A stretch of 64,000 nt of DNA from contig NW_026043003.1 of NCBI RefSeq assembly GCF_023856365.1, positions 1 through 64,000 on the forward strand, given 5' to 3'. The DNA is from Brienomyrus brachyistius (lineage: Eukaryota; Chordata; Actinopteri; Osteoglossiformes; Mormyridae). Below, one piece after another: positions 46,598-60,084 of the stretch; position 1 is the first letter of the stretch; every line of letters starts with the position of its first letter. The translations under genes and the position numbers were made by a program. The notes beneath the pieces were generated by a model. That model made no database searches and was not told where the DNA came from. It saw only the letters and a program-made list of their open reading frames with translations.

Positions 46598-47301
46598 TAT
46601 ATAATATAAGGGAGATTTACGGGAAAATACTAATACGGGAGGACGGCGAAAGAGAAGTAAAATACGGTAGTTTCCCGGCCAAAACGGAGACTTGACAGCC
46701 TGAGATGGCTTTTCCAGCGAAAACGACTTCATTATTTATCTGATTGATTTATCGACAGACCATCATACTTTTTAGACGTTATACTAACAACACTCTATTG
46801 ATCCCCCTCTTACTGTCCATGATACACAATGACTAGACACATGTTCACTAATGACGAGAACTATTCTATTTTCATGCCGGGTCCCTTCAAATCTTACATT
46901 TACAAATCTTGTTCTTGTTCTCTGCTCGTTCCCGTAGATATATATTATTATACGGAGATTTACGGAGTCTTCAAAGACGGTCCAGCTCAAGGATCACTGT
47001 TGCTCAGCTCACTGTTGATCAGCTGATCTGTAGTAGTCTTCTACGTACATCTTCTAGTAGACCTTCTGAGGGTACTTCACGCATTCTTGGTCGGAGGGTC
47101 CAGGTTTCCAGCTTAGCTTATTTCTTATTTCTCAGGTCAGCTGCTCTTGTATTCAGCCTACTAATATATATGGGGCTTGGTACCCAATCTCGGAATGTGG
47201 GGATGATGATATCTCCCCCCTGACCTGTCGTCCTGGCTCCCCCTTGTCGTAGCAATCGTGTTGTACCTCATCAATCTCTAGTTGTGATAGCAGTTGTTTC
47301 T

Positions 47302-47375
47302 GGCCACAACCGGGATTCGAACCCCCGGTCTCCCGTGTGAAAGGCGGCGATCTTACCACTACACTATCCAGCAAC
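47302..47375 (-). tRNA. trnae-uuc: tRNA-Glu(UUC)-like, U23 T1, one insertion
   Basis: An extra C in the run at about 47322-47326 adds a base to the T arm; likely a homopolymer error. Confidence 0.45.
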
Positions 47376-47457
47376 TATATAATACAATATATAAAAAATA
47401 TAATATAAATATAATATAAATATATAAAATATATAAAAATATATAAAATATATTTTT

Positions 47458-47530
47458 GGCCACAACCGGGATTCGAACCCCGGTCTCCCGTGTGAAAGGC
47501 GGCGATCTTACCACTACACTATCCAGCAAC
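47458..47530 (-). tRNA. trnae-uuc: tRNA-Glu(UUC)-like, U23 T2
   Basis: Consensus sequence. Confidence 0.6.
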
Positions 47531-48285
47531 TATATAATATAAGGGAGATTTACGGGAAAATACTAATACGGGAGGACGGCGGGAAAGAGAAGTAAAATAA
47601 CGGTAGTTTCCCGGCCAAAACGGGAGACTTGACAGCCTGATGATGGCTGTCTCTGGCCACGCCCCCTACAGTCGGTCCGGCCCCTGGCTTTTCCAGCGTG
47701 TTCGCGAAAACGACTTCATTATTTATCTGATTGATTTATCGACAGACCATCATACTTTTTAGACGTTATAATAACAACACTCTATTGATCCCCCTCTTAC
47801 TGTCCATGATACACAATGACGAGACACATGTTCACTAATGACGAGAACTATTCTATTTTTCATGCCGGGTCCTTCAAATCTTACATTTACAAATCTTGTT
47901 CTTGTTCTCTGCTCGTTCCCGTAGATATATATTATTATACGGAGATTTACGGAGTCTTCAAAGACGGTCCAGCTCAAGGATCACTGTTGCTGTGGTGTAG
48001 ATCAGCTGATCTGTAGTAGTCTTCTACGTACATCTTCTAGTAGACCTTCTGAGGGTACTTCACGCATTCTTGGTCGGAGGGTCCAGGGTTTCCAGCTTAG
48101 CTTATTTCTTATTTCTCAGGTCAGCTGCTCTTGTATTCAGCCTACTAATATATATGGGGCTTGGTACCCAATCTCGGAATGTGGGGATGATGATATCTCC
48201 CCCCTGACCTGTCGTCCTGGCTCCCCCTTGTCGTAGCAATCGTGTTGTACCTCATCAATCTCTAGTTGTGATAGCAGTTGTTTCT

Positions 48286-48358
48286 GGCCACAACCGGGAT
48301 TCGAACCCCGGTCTCCCGTGTGAAAGGCGGCGATCTTACCACTACACTATCCAGCAAC
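48286..48358 (-). tRNA. trnae-uuc: tRNA-Glu(UUC)-like, U24 T1
   Basis: Consensus sequence. Confidence 0.58.
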
Positions 48359-48430
48359 TATATAATACAATATATAAAAAATATAATATAAATATAATAT
48401 AAATATATAAAATATATAAAATATATTTTT

Positions 48431-48503
48431 GGCCACAACCAGGATTCGAACCCCGGTCTCCCGTGTGAAAGGCGGCGATCTTACCACTACACTATCCAGC
48501 AAC
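48431..48503 (-). tRNA. trnae-uuc: tRNA-Glu(UUC)-like, U24 T2, variant
   Basis: G to A at 48441 in the 3' half of the T stem. Confidence 0.5.
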
Positions 48504-51030
48504 TATATAATATAAGGGAGATTTACGGGAAAATACTAATACGGGAGGACGGCGGGAAAGAGAAGTAAATACGGTAGTTTCCCGGCAAAACGGGAGACTT
48601 GACAGCCTGAGATGGGCTGTCTCTGGCCACGCCCCCCTACAGTCGGTCCGGCCCCTGGCTTTTCCAGCGTGTTCGCGAAAACGACTTCATTATTTATCTG
48701 ATTGATTTATCGACAGACCATCATACTTTTTAGACGTTATAATAACAACACTCTATTGATCCCCCTCTTACTGTCCATGATACACAATGACGAGACACAT
48801 GTTCACTAATGACGAGAACTATTCTATTTTTCATGCCGGGTCCTTCAAATCTTACATTTACAAATCTTGTTCTTGTTCTCTGCTCGTTCCCGTAGATATA
48901 TATTATTATACGGAGATTTACGGAGTCTTCAAAGACGGTCCAGCTCAAGGATCACTGTTGCTGTGGTGTAGATCAGGCTGATCTGTAGTAGTCTTCTACG
49001 TACAACTTCTAGTAGACCTTCTGAGGGTACTTCAACGCATTCTTGGTCGGAGGGTCCAGGTTTCCAGCTTAGCTTATTTCTTATTTCTCAGGTCAGCTGC
49101 TCTGTATTCAGCCTACTAATATATATGGGGCTTGGTACCCAATCTCGGAATGTGGGGATGATGATATCTCCCCCCTGACCTGTCGTCCTGGCTCCCCCTT
49201 GTCGTAGCAATCGTGTTGTACCTCATCAATGTAGGGAGCCGCCCACTGGCCCAATGGCGGAATCCAATGGCGCAGCCGAAGGCTGTGAATGCGTGTTGGT
49301 CCTTCCAAGCGCTCCTGGGAATTACTTACCCTTTTTAATATACAAGATATTCTTTTAGACACACATCTGACTCCATTTTATTAATGACCTTATTTCAGTA
49401 TATTGTAGTCATGACGTTTATGTTGTTCGGATTACTTCGGGACTCTCCTTTAGATTACCAACTCTAGTTTACCCCTGACGAAGGAGTCCGCCAGATTCGC
49501 CTCGGCCGACAGGGCGATCCGTGGGCTTGTTCCACAGGGTTTGTCTTAGATGCACGGAAATCGGCACCATTTAAGACAATGTCAGCCTCTGATTATTCGG
49601 GTCCCTCGACCTATATAATTTCCCAAAGGCCCAGTGTCCTGCCAATTACTGAGCATGTGGGTGCCTCGGAGATTAAGCCGATGTTTACCCGAACCACACG
49701 TACATCCACCTCAGAGGCTCAGCCGGGGGCAGCCCATATCATAACATGTGTCAACCTCAGCGGCTGTGACGGCGCACCTTTTGTTGCGGTAGTTTGTACG
49801 AGGTTTTACTTTGGGCTCGTCTCAGGGACTCCGCCGATGCCGCCCATTGTCTTACCATGTGAGCGTCTCAGGGACTATGCCCGGTGCTAGGAACATAGTG
49901 TGTACGCCCCTCAGAGGGCAGACCGGTACCTTTCATCAGCATGTTTTGACCTCAGAGGTTAAGTCGGCCCGTAACTGAGCGTGTGCGAACTCCAGAGGTG
50001 CGGTTTTGGTATCCACCTAACTTAACTTGGGCAGTCGAGTTTGGGACCCGGATAAAGGGGATTTAACCCAGAGGCTGCAAGATAGTATTTATCACTTTAG
50101 TCCTAATCAGGATAGAAGTCCAATCTGGAAAGTTTATAAGAAGTTAGCAAATCAGACAGTCATGAAGTAATCAAGACAACATTTATTAAACATATTACAA
50201 TATATAATTATTGACATGTGGCCACATACTTGTAAATACATTTGGACAAATACAATATTAAACAATCACATTCCTCAGCTGAGAGTGCACAAAGTTCTGC
50301 GGAAAGTATCTGACTACAGATGGACTTTCACGCAGTTCTCTGTGGGAGCTCTGATTACAGAGTAACTCCCCGAATCCTTCTGAGGCCTTCCTTAAGTATC
50401 CAAACCAGGTGATGGCATGTCTCTGAAGACTGACCATTTCGGTCAACGGTTAATTTTAGGGGCATTGTTGGCCTTGGTTCTCAAGTCCCTCAGCCAATCA
50501 GATCACTTTAGGGGGTGGTCGTAATTCCCTTGTTCTGCCATGTGAGAGGCTCTCTCAGTTTGGTGGGTTTAGCCGAAGTTTCTATAGTTCTCTTAGGGAA
50601 AACTATACTGCCTTAAATCTGAGTGTATAACACTCGCCGTCTCATGCCTATTCAAACGAGACCAAACATGCGTGTATTTGTCCCTAACATCTATGTGTGG
50701 TGAGTTATCCTATTTCTAGTGGAAAAGTGTCTGTGTCTGGGGACTGACAGCTGTTGTTGCTGTGGTTTGACTGTGGAACTCCGGCCACTCCAGGGGGTGA
50801 AAGGTCTTGCTTTTTCTGTAATTGCTCCAGTTATTCTCAGGAGCCGGCAGGGCTTTGCCTTCCTTAAAAGGGATGGTTTGATGCGTGGAGTCCAATCTTG
50901 CCTGGGCCAGTGGATCCTTTTTCTTGGAGCTCTGAGATGGACTGATGCAGGCTGATCAGAGTTGGGGCCTGCAGGACCTATAAGTTTTATGTCCTTACAT
51001 CAATCTCTAGTTGTGATAGCAGTTGTTTCT

Positions 51031-51103
51031 GGCCACAACCGGGATTCGAACCCCGGTCTCCCGTGTGAAAGGCGGCGATCTTACCACTACACTATCCAGC
51101 AAC
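51031..51103 (-). tRNA. trnae-uuc: tRNA-Glu(UUC)-like, U25 T1
   Basis: Consensus sequence. Confidence 0.6.
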
Positions 51104-51175
51104 TATATAATACAATATATAAAAAATATAATATAAATATAATATAAATATATAAAATATATAAAATATATTTTT

Positions 51176-51248
51176 GGCCACAACCGGGATTCGAACCCCG
51201 GTCTCCCGTGTGAAAGGCGGCGATCTTACCACTACACTATCCAGCAAC
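51176..51248 (-). tRNA. trnae-uuc: tRNA-Glu(UUC)-like, U25 T2
   Basis: Consensus sequence. Confidence 0.6.
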
Positions 51249-53726
51249 TATATAATATAAGGGAGATTTACGGGAAAATACTAATACGGGAGGACGGCGC
51301 GAAAGAGAAGTAAAATACGGTAGTTTCCCGGCCAAAACGGGAGACTTGACAGCCTGAGATGGCTTTTCCAGCGAAAACGACTTCATTATTTATCTGATTG
51401 ATTTATCGACAGACCATCATACTTTTTAGACGTTATAATAACAACACTCTATTGATCCCCCTCTTACTGTCCATGATACACAATGACGAGACACATGTTC
51501 ACTAATGACGAGAACTATTCTATTTTTCATGCCGGGTCCTTCAAATCTTACATTTACAAATCTTGTTCTTGTTCTCTGCTCGTTCCCGTAGATATATATT
51601 ATTATACGGAGATTTACGGAGTCTTCAAAGACGGTCCAGCTCAAGGATCACTGTTGCTGTGGTGTAGATCAGCTGATCTGTAGTAGTCTTCTACGTACAT
51701 CTTCTAGTAGACCTTCTGAGGGTACTTCACGCATTCTTGGTCGGAGGGTCCAGGTTTCCAGCTTAGCTTATTTCTTATTTCTCAGGTCAGCTGCTCTTGT
51801 ATTCAGCCTACTAATATATATGGGGCTTGGTACCCAATCTCGGAATGTGGGGATGATGATATCTCCCCCCTGACCTGTCGTCCTGGCTCCCCCTTGTCGT
51901 AGCAATCGTGTTGTACCTCATCAATGTAGGGAGCCGCCCACTGGCCCAATGGCGGAATCCAATGGCGCAGCCGAAGGCTGTGAATGCGTGTTGGTCCTTC
52001 CAAGCGCTCCTGGGAATTACTTACCCTTTTTAATATACAAGATATTCTTTTAGACACACATCTGACTCCATTTTATTAATGACCTTATTTCAGTATATTG
52101 TAGTCATGACGTTTATGTTGTTCGGATTACTTCGGGACTCTCCTTTAGATTACCAACTCTAGTTTACCCCTGACGAAGGAGTCCGCCAGATTCGCCTCGG
52201 CCGACAGGGCGATCCGTGGGCTTGTTCCACAGGGTTTGTCTTAGATGCACGGAAATCGGCACCATTTAAGACAATGTCAGCCTCTGATTATTCGGGTCCC
52301 TCGACCTATATAATTTCCCAAAGGCCCAGTGTCTGCCAATTACTGAGCATGTGGGTGCCTCGGAGATTAAGCCGATGTTTACCCGAACCACACGTACATC
52401 CACCTCAGAGGCTCAGCCGGGGGCAGCCCATATCATAACATGTGTCAACCTCAGCGGCTGTGACGGCGCACCTTTTGTTGCGGTAGTTTGTACGAGGTTT
52501 TACTTTGGGCTCGTCTCAGGGACTCCGCCGATGCCGCCCATTGTCTTACCATGTGAGCGTCTCAGGGACTATGCCCGGTGCCTAGGAACATAGTGTGTAC
52601 GCCCCTCAGAGGGCAGACCGGTACCTTTCATCAGCATGTGTTGACCTCAGAGGTTAAGTCGGCCCGTAACTGAGCGTGTGCGAACTCCAGAGGTGCGGTT
52701 TTGGTATCCACCTAACTTAACTTGGGCAGTCGAGTTTGGGACCCGGATAAAGGGGATTTAACCCAGAGGCTGCAAGATAGTATTTATCACTTTAGTCCTA
52801 ATCAGGATAGAAGTCCAATCTGGAAAGTTTATAAAGAAGTTAGCAAATCAGACAGTCATGAAGTAATCAAGACAACATTTATTAAACATATTACAATATA
52901 TAATTATTGACATGTGGCCACATACTTGTAAATACATTTGGACAAATACAATATTAAACAATCACATTCCTCAGCTGAGAGTGCACAAAGTTCTGCGGAA
53001 AGTATCTGACTACAGATGGACTTTCACGCAGTTCTCTGTGGGAGCTCTGATTACAGAGTAACTCCCCGAATCCTTCTGAGGCCCTTCCTTAAGTATCCAA
53101 ACCAGGTGATGGCATGTCTCTGAAGACTGACCAATTTCGGTCAACGGTTAATTTTAGGGGCATTGTTGGCCTTGGTTCTCAAGTCCTCAGCCAATCAGAT
53201 CACTTTAGGGGGTGGTCGTAATTCCCTTGTTCTGCCATGTGAGAGGCTCTCTCAGTTTGGTGGGTTTAGCCGAAGTTTCTATAGTTCTCTTAGGGAAAAC
53301 TATACTGCCTTAAATCTGAGTGTATAACACTCGCCGTCTCATGCCTATTCAAACGAGACCAAACATGCGTGTATTTGTCCCTAACATCTATGTGTGGTGA
53401 GTTATCCTATTTCTAGTGGAAAAGGTGTCTGTGTCTGGGGACTGACAGCTGTTGTTGCTGTGGTTTGACTGTGGAACTCCGGCCACTCCAGGGGGTGAAA
53501 GGTCTTGCTTTTTCTGTATTGCTCCAGTTATTCTCAGGAGCCGGCAGGGCTTTGCCTTCCTTAAAAGGGATGGTTTGATGCGTGGAGTCCAATCTTGCCT
53601 GGGCCAGTGGATCCTTTTCTTGGAGCTCTGAGATGGACTGATGCAGGCTGATCAGAGTTGGGGCCTGCAGGACCTATAAGTTTTATGTCCTTACATCAAT
53701 CTCTAGTTGTGATAGCAGTTGTTTCT

Positions 53727-53799
53727 GGCCACAACCGGGATTCGAACCCCGGTCTCCCGTGTGAAAGGCGGCGATCTTACCACTACACTATCCAGCAAC
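53727..53799 (-). tRNA. trnae-uuc: tRNA-Glu(UUC)-like, U26 T1
   Basis: Consensus sequence. Confidence 0.6.
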
Positions 53800-53871
53800 T
53801 ATATAATACAATATATAAAAAATATAATATAAATATAATATAAATATATAAAATATATAAAATATATTTTT

Positions 53872-53944
53872 GGCCACAACCGGGATTCGAACCCCGGTCT
53901 CCCGTGTGAAAGGCGGCGATCTTACCACTACACTATCCAGCAAC
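53872..53944 (-). tRNA. trnae-uuc: tRNA-Glu(UUC)-like, U26 T2
   Basis: Consensus sequence. Confidence 0.6.
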
Positions 53945-54651
53945 TATATAATATAAGGGAGATTTACGGGAAAATACTAATACGGGAGGACGGCGCGAAA
54001 GAGAAGTAAAATACGGTAGTTTCCCGGCCAAAACGGGAGACTTGACAGCCTGAGATGGCTTTTCCAGCGAAAACGACTTCATTATTTATCTGATTGATTT
54101 ATCGACAGACCATCATACTTTTTAGACGTTATAATAACAACACTCTATTGATCCCCCTCTTACTGTCCATGATACACAATGACGAGACACATGTTCACTA
54201 ATGACGAGAACTATTCTATTTTTCATGCCGGGTCCTTCAAATCTTACATTTACAAATCTTGTTCTTGTTCTCTGCTCGTTCCCGTAGATATATATTATTA
54301 TACGGAGATTTACGGAGTCTTCAAAGACGGTCCAGCTCAAGGATCACTGTTGCTCAGCTCACTGTTGATCAGCTGATCTGTAGTAGTCTTCTACGTACAT
54401 CTTCTAGTAGACCTTCTGAGGGTACTTCACGCATTCTTGGTCGGAGGGTCCAGGTTTCCAGCTTAGCTTATTTCTTATTTCTCAGGTCAGCTGCTCTTGT
54501 ATTCAGCCTACTAATATATATGGGGCTTGGTACCCAATCTCGGAATGTGGGGATGATGATATCTCCCCCCTGACCTGTCGTCCTGGCTCCCCCTTGTCGT
54601 AGCAATCGTGTTGTACCTCATCAATCTCTAGTTGTGATAGCAGTTGTTTCT

Positions 54652-54724
54652 GGCCACAACCGGGATTCGAACCCCGGTCTCCCGTGTGAAAGGCGGCGAT
54701 CTTACCACTACACTATCCAGCAAC
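54652..54724 (-). tRNA. trnae-uuc: tRNA-Glu(UUC)-like, U27 fused T1/T2
   Basis: Its flanks are T1-like at the 3' end and T2-like at the 5' end, the product expected if crossover between T1 and T2 deleted the spacer. It therefore lacks the nearby TTTT. Confidence 0.6.
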
Positions 54725-56840
54725 TATATAATATAAGGGAGATTTACGGGAAAATACTAATACGGGAGGACGGCGGGAAAGAGAAGTAAAATACGGTAGT
54801 TTCCCGGCCAAAACGGGAGACTTGACAGCCTGAGATGGCTGTCTCTGGCCACGCCCCCTACAGTCGGTCCGGCCCCTGGCTTTTCCAGCGTGTTCGCGAA
54901 AACGACTTCATTATTTATCTGATTGATTTATCGACAGACCATCATACTTTTTAGACGTTATAATAACAACACTCTATTGATCCCCCTCTTACTGTCCATG
55001 ATACACAATGACGAGACACATGTTCACTAATGACGAGAACTATTCTATTTTTCATGCCGGGTCCTTCAAATCTTACATTTACAAATCTTGTTCTTGTTCT
55101 CTGCTCGTTCCCGTAGATATATATTATTATACGGAGATTTACGGAGTCTTCAAAGACGGTCCAGCTCAAGGATCACTGTTGCTGTGGTGTAGATCAGCTG
55201 ATCTGTAGTAGTCTTCTACGTACATCTTCTAGTAGACCTTCTGAGGGTACTTCACGCATTCTTGGTCGCATTCTAGTTTACCCCTGACGAAGGAGTCCGC
55301 CAGATTCGCCTCGGCCGACAGGGCGATCCGTGGGCTTGTTCCACAGGGTTTGTCTTAGATGCACGGAAATCGGCACCATTTAAGACAATGTCAGCCTCTG
55401 ATTATTCGGGTCCCTCGACCTATATAATTTCCCAAAGGCCCAGTGTCTGCCAATTACTGAGCATGTGGGTGCCTCGGAGATTAAGCCGATGTTTACCCGA
55501 ACCACACGTACATCCACCTCAGAGGCTCAGCCGGGGGCAGCCCATATCATAACATGTGTCAACCTCAGCGGCTGTGACGGCGCACCTTTTGTTGCGGTAG
55601 TTTGTACGAGGTTTTACTTTGGGCTCGTCTCAGGGACTCCGCCGATGCCGCCCATTGTCTTACCATGTGAGCGTCTCAGGGACTATGCCCGGTGCCTAGG
55701 AACATAGTGTGTACGCCCCTCAGAGGGCAGACCGGTACCTTTCATCAGCATGTGTTGACCTCAGAGGTTAAGTCGGCCCGTAACTGAGCGTGTGCGAACT
55801 CCAGAGGTGCGGTTTTGGTATCCACCTAACTTAACTTGGGCAGTCGAGTTTGGGACCCGGATAAAGGGGATTTAACCCAGAGGCTGCAAGATAGTATTTA
55901 TCACTTTAGTCCTAATCAGGATAGAAGTCCAATCTGGAAAGTTTATAAAGAAGTTAGCAAATCAGACAGTCATGAAGTAATCAAGACAACATTTATTAAA
56001 CATATTACAATATATAATTATTGACATGTGGCCACATACTTGTAAATACATTTGGACAAATACAATATTAAACAATCACATTCCTCAGCTGAGAGTGCAC
56101 AAAGTTCTGCGGAAAGTATCTGACTACAGATGGACTTTCACGCAGTTCTCTGTGGGAGCTCTGATTACAGAGTAACTCCCCGAATCCTTCTGAGGCCCTT
56201 CCTTAAGTATCCAAACCAGGTGATGGCATGTCTCTGAAGACTGACCAATTTCGGTCAACGGTTAATTTTAGGGGCATTGTTGGCCTTGGTTCTCAAGTCC
56301 TCAGCCAATCAGATCACTTTAGGGGGTGGTCGTAATTCCCTTGTTCTGCCATGTGAGAGGCTCTCTCAGTTTGGTGGGTTTAGCCGAAGTTTCTATAGTT
56401 CTCTTAGGGAAAACTATACTGCCTTAAATCTGAGTGTATAACACTCGCCGTCTCATGCCTATTCAAACGAGACCAAACATGCGTGTATTTGTCCCTAACA
56501 TCTATGTGTGGTGAGTTATCCTATTTCTAGTGGAAAAGGTGTCTGTGTCTGGGGACTGACAGCTGTTGTTGCTGTGGTTTGACTGTGGAACTCCGGCCAC
56601 TCCAGGGGGTGAAAGGTCTTGCTTTTTCTGTATTGCTCCAGTTATTCTCAGGAGCCGGCAGGGCTTTGCCTTCCTTAAAAGGGATGGTTTGATGCGTGGA
56701 GTCCAATCTTGCCTGGGCCAGTGGATCCTTTTCTTGGAGCTCTGAGATGGACTGATGCAGGCTGATCAGAGTTGGGGCCTGCAGGACCTATAAGTTTTAT
56801 GTCCTTACATCAATCTCTAGTTGTGATAGCAGTTGTTTCT
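54652..56840 (-). repeat. Unit U27, single tRNA, S to L chimera
   Basis: 2189 bp. Only one tRNA copy (link on one side, S module on the other); S joins L at 'ggtcgcattctag' (about 55268). Confidence 0.9.
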
Positions 56841-56913
56841 GGCCACAACCGGGATTCGAACCCCGGTCTCCCGTGTGAAAGGCGGCGATCTTACCACTAC
56901 ACTATCCAGCAAC
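56841..56913 (-). tRNA. trnae-uuc: tRNA-Glu(UUC)-like, U28 T1
   Basis: Consensus sequence. Confidence 0.6.
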
Positions 56914-56985
56914 TATATAATACAATATATAAAAAATATAATATAAATATAATATAAATATATAAAATATATAAAATATATTTTT

Positions 56986-57058
56986 GGCCACAACCGGGAT
57001 TCGAACCCCGGTCTCCCGTGTGAAAGGCGGCGATCTTACCACTACACTATCCAGCAAC
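56986..57058 (-). tRNA. trnae-uuc: tRNA-Glu(UUC)-like, U28 T2
   Basis: Consensus sequence. Confidence 0.6.
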
Positions 57059-57750
57059 TATATAATATAAGGGAGATTTACGGGAAAATACTAATACGGG
57101 AGGACGGCGCGAAAGAGAAGTAAAATACGGTAGTTTCCCGGCCAAAACGGGAGACTTGACAGCCTGAGATGGCTTTTCCAGCGAAAACGACTTCATTATT
57201 TATCTGATTGATTTATCGACAGACCATCATACTTTTTAGACGTTATAATAACAACACTCTATTGATCCCCCTCTTACTGTCCATGATACACAATGACGAG
57301 ACACATGTTCACTAATGACGAGAACTATTCTATTTTTCATGCCGGGTCCTTCAAATCTTGTTCTTGTTCTCTGCTCGTTCCCGTAGATATATATTATTAT
57401 ACGGAGATTTACGGAGTCTTCAAAGACGGTCCAGCTCAAGGATCACTGTTGCTCAGCTCACTGTTGATCAGCTGATCTGTAGTAGTCTTCTACGTACATC
57501 TTCTAGTAGACCTTCTGAGGGTACTTCACGCATTCTTGGTCGGAGGGTCCAGGTTTCCAGCTTAGCTTATTTCTTATTTCTCAGGTCAGCTGCTCTTGTA
57601 TTCAGCCTACTAATATATATGGGGCTTGGTACCCAATCTCGGAATGTGGGGATGATGATATCTCCCCCCTGACCTGTCGTCCTGGCTCCCCCTTGTCGTA
57701 GCAATCGTGTTGTACCTCATCAATCTCTAGTTGTGATAGCAGTTGTTTCT

Positions 57751-57823
57751 GGCCACAACCGGGATTCGAACCCCGGTCTCCCGTGTGAAAGGCGGCGATC
57801 TTACCACTACACTATCCAGCAAC
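57751..57823 (-). tRNA. trnae-uuc: tRNA-Glu(UUC)-like, U29 fused T1/T2
   Basis: Single-copy unit like U27. Confidence 0.6.
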
Positions 57824-59939
57824 TATATAATATAAGGGAGATTTACGGGAAAATACTAATACGGGAGGACGGCGGGAAAGAGAAGTAAAATACGGTAGTT
57901 TCCCGGCCAAAACGGGAGACTTGACAGCCTGAGATGGCTGTCTCTGGCCACGCCCCCTACAGTCGGTCCGGCCCCTGGCTTTTCCAGCGTGTTCGCGAAA
58001 ACGACTTCATTATTTATCTGATTGATTTATCGACAGACCATCATACTTTTTAGACGTTATAATAACAACACTCTATTGATCCCCCTCTTACTGTCCATGA
58101 TACACAATGACGAGACACATGTTCACTAATGACGAGAACTATTCTATTTTTCATGCCGGGTCCTTCAAATCTTACATTTACAAATTTTGTTCTTGTTCTC
58201 TGCTCGTTCCCGTAGATATATATTATTATACGGAGATTTACGGAGTCTTCAAAGACGGTCCAGCTCAAGGATCACTGTTGCTGTGGTGTAGATCAGCTGA
58301 TCTGTAGTAGTCTTCTACGTACATCTTCTAGTAGACCTTCTGAGGGTACTTCACGCATTCTTGGTCGCATTCTAGTTTACCCCTGACGAAGGAGTCCGCC
58401 AGATTCGCCTCGGCCGACAGGGCGATCCGTGGGCTTGTTCCACAGGGTTTGTCTTAGATGCACGGAAATCGGCACCATTTAAGACAATGTCAGCCTCTGA
58501 TTATTCGGGTCCCTCGACCTATATAATTTCCCAAAGGCCCAGTGTCTGCCAATTACTGAGCATGTGGGTGCCTCGGAGATTAAGCCGATGTTTACCCGAA
58601 CCACACGTACATCCACCTCAGAGGCTCAGCCGGGGGCAGCCCATATCATAACATGTGTCAACCTCAGCGGCTGTGACGGCGCACCTTTTGTTGCGGTAGT
58701 TTGTACGAGGTTTTACTTTGGGCTCGTCTCAGGGACTCCGCCGATGCCGCCCATTGTCTTACCATGTGAGCGTCTCAGGGACTATGCCCGGTGCCTAGGA
58801 ACATAGTGTGTACGCCCCTCAGAGGGCAGACCGGTACCTTTCATCAGCATGTGTTGACCTCAGAGGTTAAGTCGGCCCGTAACTGAGCGTGTGCGAACTC
58901 CAGAGGTGCGGTTTTGGTATCCACCTAACTTAACTTGGGCAGTCGAGTTTGGGACCCGGATAAAGGGGATTTAACCCAGAGGCTGCAAGATAGTATTTAT
59001 CACTTTAGTCCTAATCAGGATAGAAGTCCAATCTGGAAAGTTTATAAAGAAGTTAGCAAATCAGACAGTCATGAAGTAATCAAGACAACATTTATTAAAC
59101 ATATTACAATATATAATTATTGACATGTGGCCACATACTTGTAAATACATTTGGACAAATACAATATTAAACAATCACATTCCTCAGCTGAGAGTGCACA
59201 AAGTTCTGCGGAAAGTATCTGACTACAGATGGACTTTCACGCAGTTCTCTGTGGGAGCTCTGATTACAGAGTAACTCCCCGAATCCTTCTGAGGCCCTTC
59301 CTTAAGTATCCAAACCAGGTGATGGCATGTCTCTGAAGACTGACCAATTTCGGTCAACGGTTAATTTTAGGGGCATTGTTGGCCTTGGTTCTCAAGTCCT
59401 CAGCCAATCAGATCACTTTAGGGGGTGGTCGTAATTCCCTTGTTCTGCCATGTGAGAGGCTCTCTCAGTTTGGTGGGTTTAGCCGAAGTTTCTATAGTTC
59501 TCTTAGGGAAAACTATACTGCCTTAAATCTGAGTGTATAACACTCGCCGTCTCATGCCTATTCAAACGAGACCAAACATGCGTGTATTTGTCCCTAACAT
59601 CTATGTGTGGTGAGTTATCCTATTTCTAGTGGAAAAGGTGTCTGTGTCTGGGGACTGACAGCTGTTGTTGCTGTGGTTTGACTGTGGAACTCCGGCCACT
59701 CCAGGGGGTGAAAGGTCTTGCTTTTTCTGTATTGCTCCAGTTATTCTCAGGAGCCGGCAGGGCTTTGCCTTCCTTAAAAGGGATGGTTTGATGCGTGGAG
59801 TCCAATCTTGCCTGGGCCAGTGGATCCTTTTCTTGGAGCTCTGAGATGGACTGATGCAGGCTGATCAGAGTTGGGGCCTGCAGGACCTATAAGTTTTATG
59901 TCCTTACATCAATCTCTAGTTGTGATAGCAGTTGTTTCT
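57751..59939 (-). repeat. Unit U29, single tRNA, duplicate of U27
   Basis: 2189 bp, same length and junction (about 58367) as U27; one private C to T ('caaattttg') in S. Confidence 0.9.
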
Positions 59940-60012
59940 GGCCACAACCGGGATTCGAACCCCGGTCTCCCGTGTGAAAGGCGGCGATCTTACCACTACA
60001 CTATCCAGCAAC
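59940..60012 (-). tRNA. trnae-uuc: tRNA-Glu(UUC)-like, U30 T1
   Basis: Consensus sequence. Confidence 0.6.
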
Positions 60013-60084
60013 TATATAATACAATATATAAAAAATATAATATAAATATAATATAAATATATAAAATATATAAAATATATTTTT

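Larger units (their letters stand above)
46380..47301 (-). repeat. Unit U22, S-only, noisy
   Basis: 922 bp with many one-base indels; carries the 'tgctcagctcactgttgatcag' class of variant also found in U26 and U28. Confidence 0.85.
47302..48285 (-). repeat. Unit U23, S-only, long subtype, noisy
   Basis: 984 bp; expanded spacer of 82 bp and several one-base insertions. Confidence 0.85.
48286..51030 (-). repeat. Unit U24, long S plus L, noisy
   Basis: 2745 bp; many one-base indels in both S and L until about 50920. Confidence 0.86.
51031..53726 (-). repeat. Unit U25, S plus L
   Basis: 2696 bp, consensus, directly after the noisy patch. Confidence 0.9.
53727..54651 (-). repeat. Unit U26, S-only, CAGCTCACTG variant
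   Basis: 925 bp; short subtype with 'gctcagctcactgttgatc' in place of the usual sequence before the palindrome. Confidence 0.9.
56841..57750 (-). repeat. Unit U28, S-only, duplicate of U26
   Basis: 910 bp; same variant as U26 plus a private 15-bp deletion near 57358. Confidence 0.9.
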
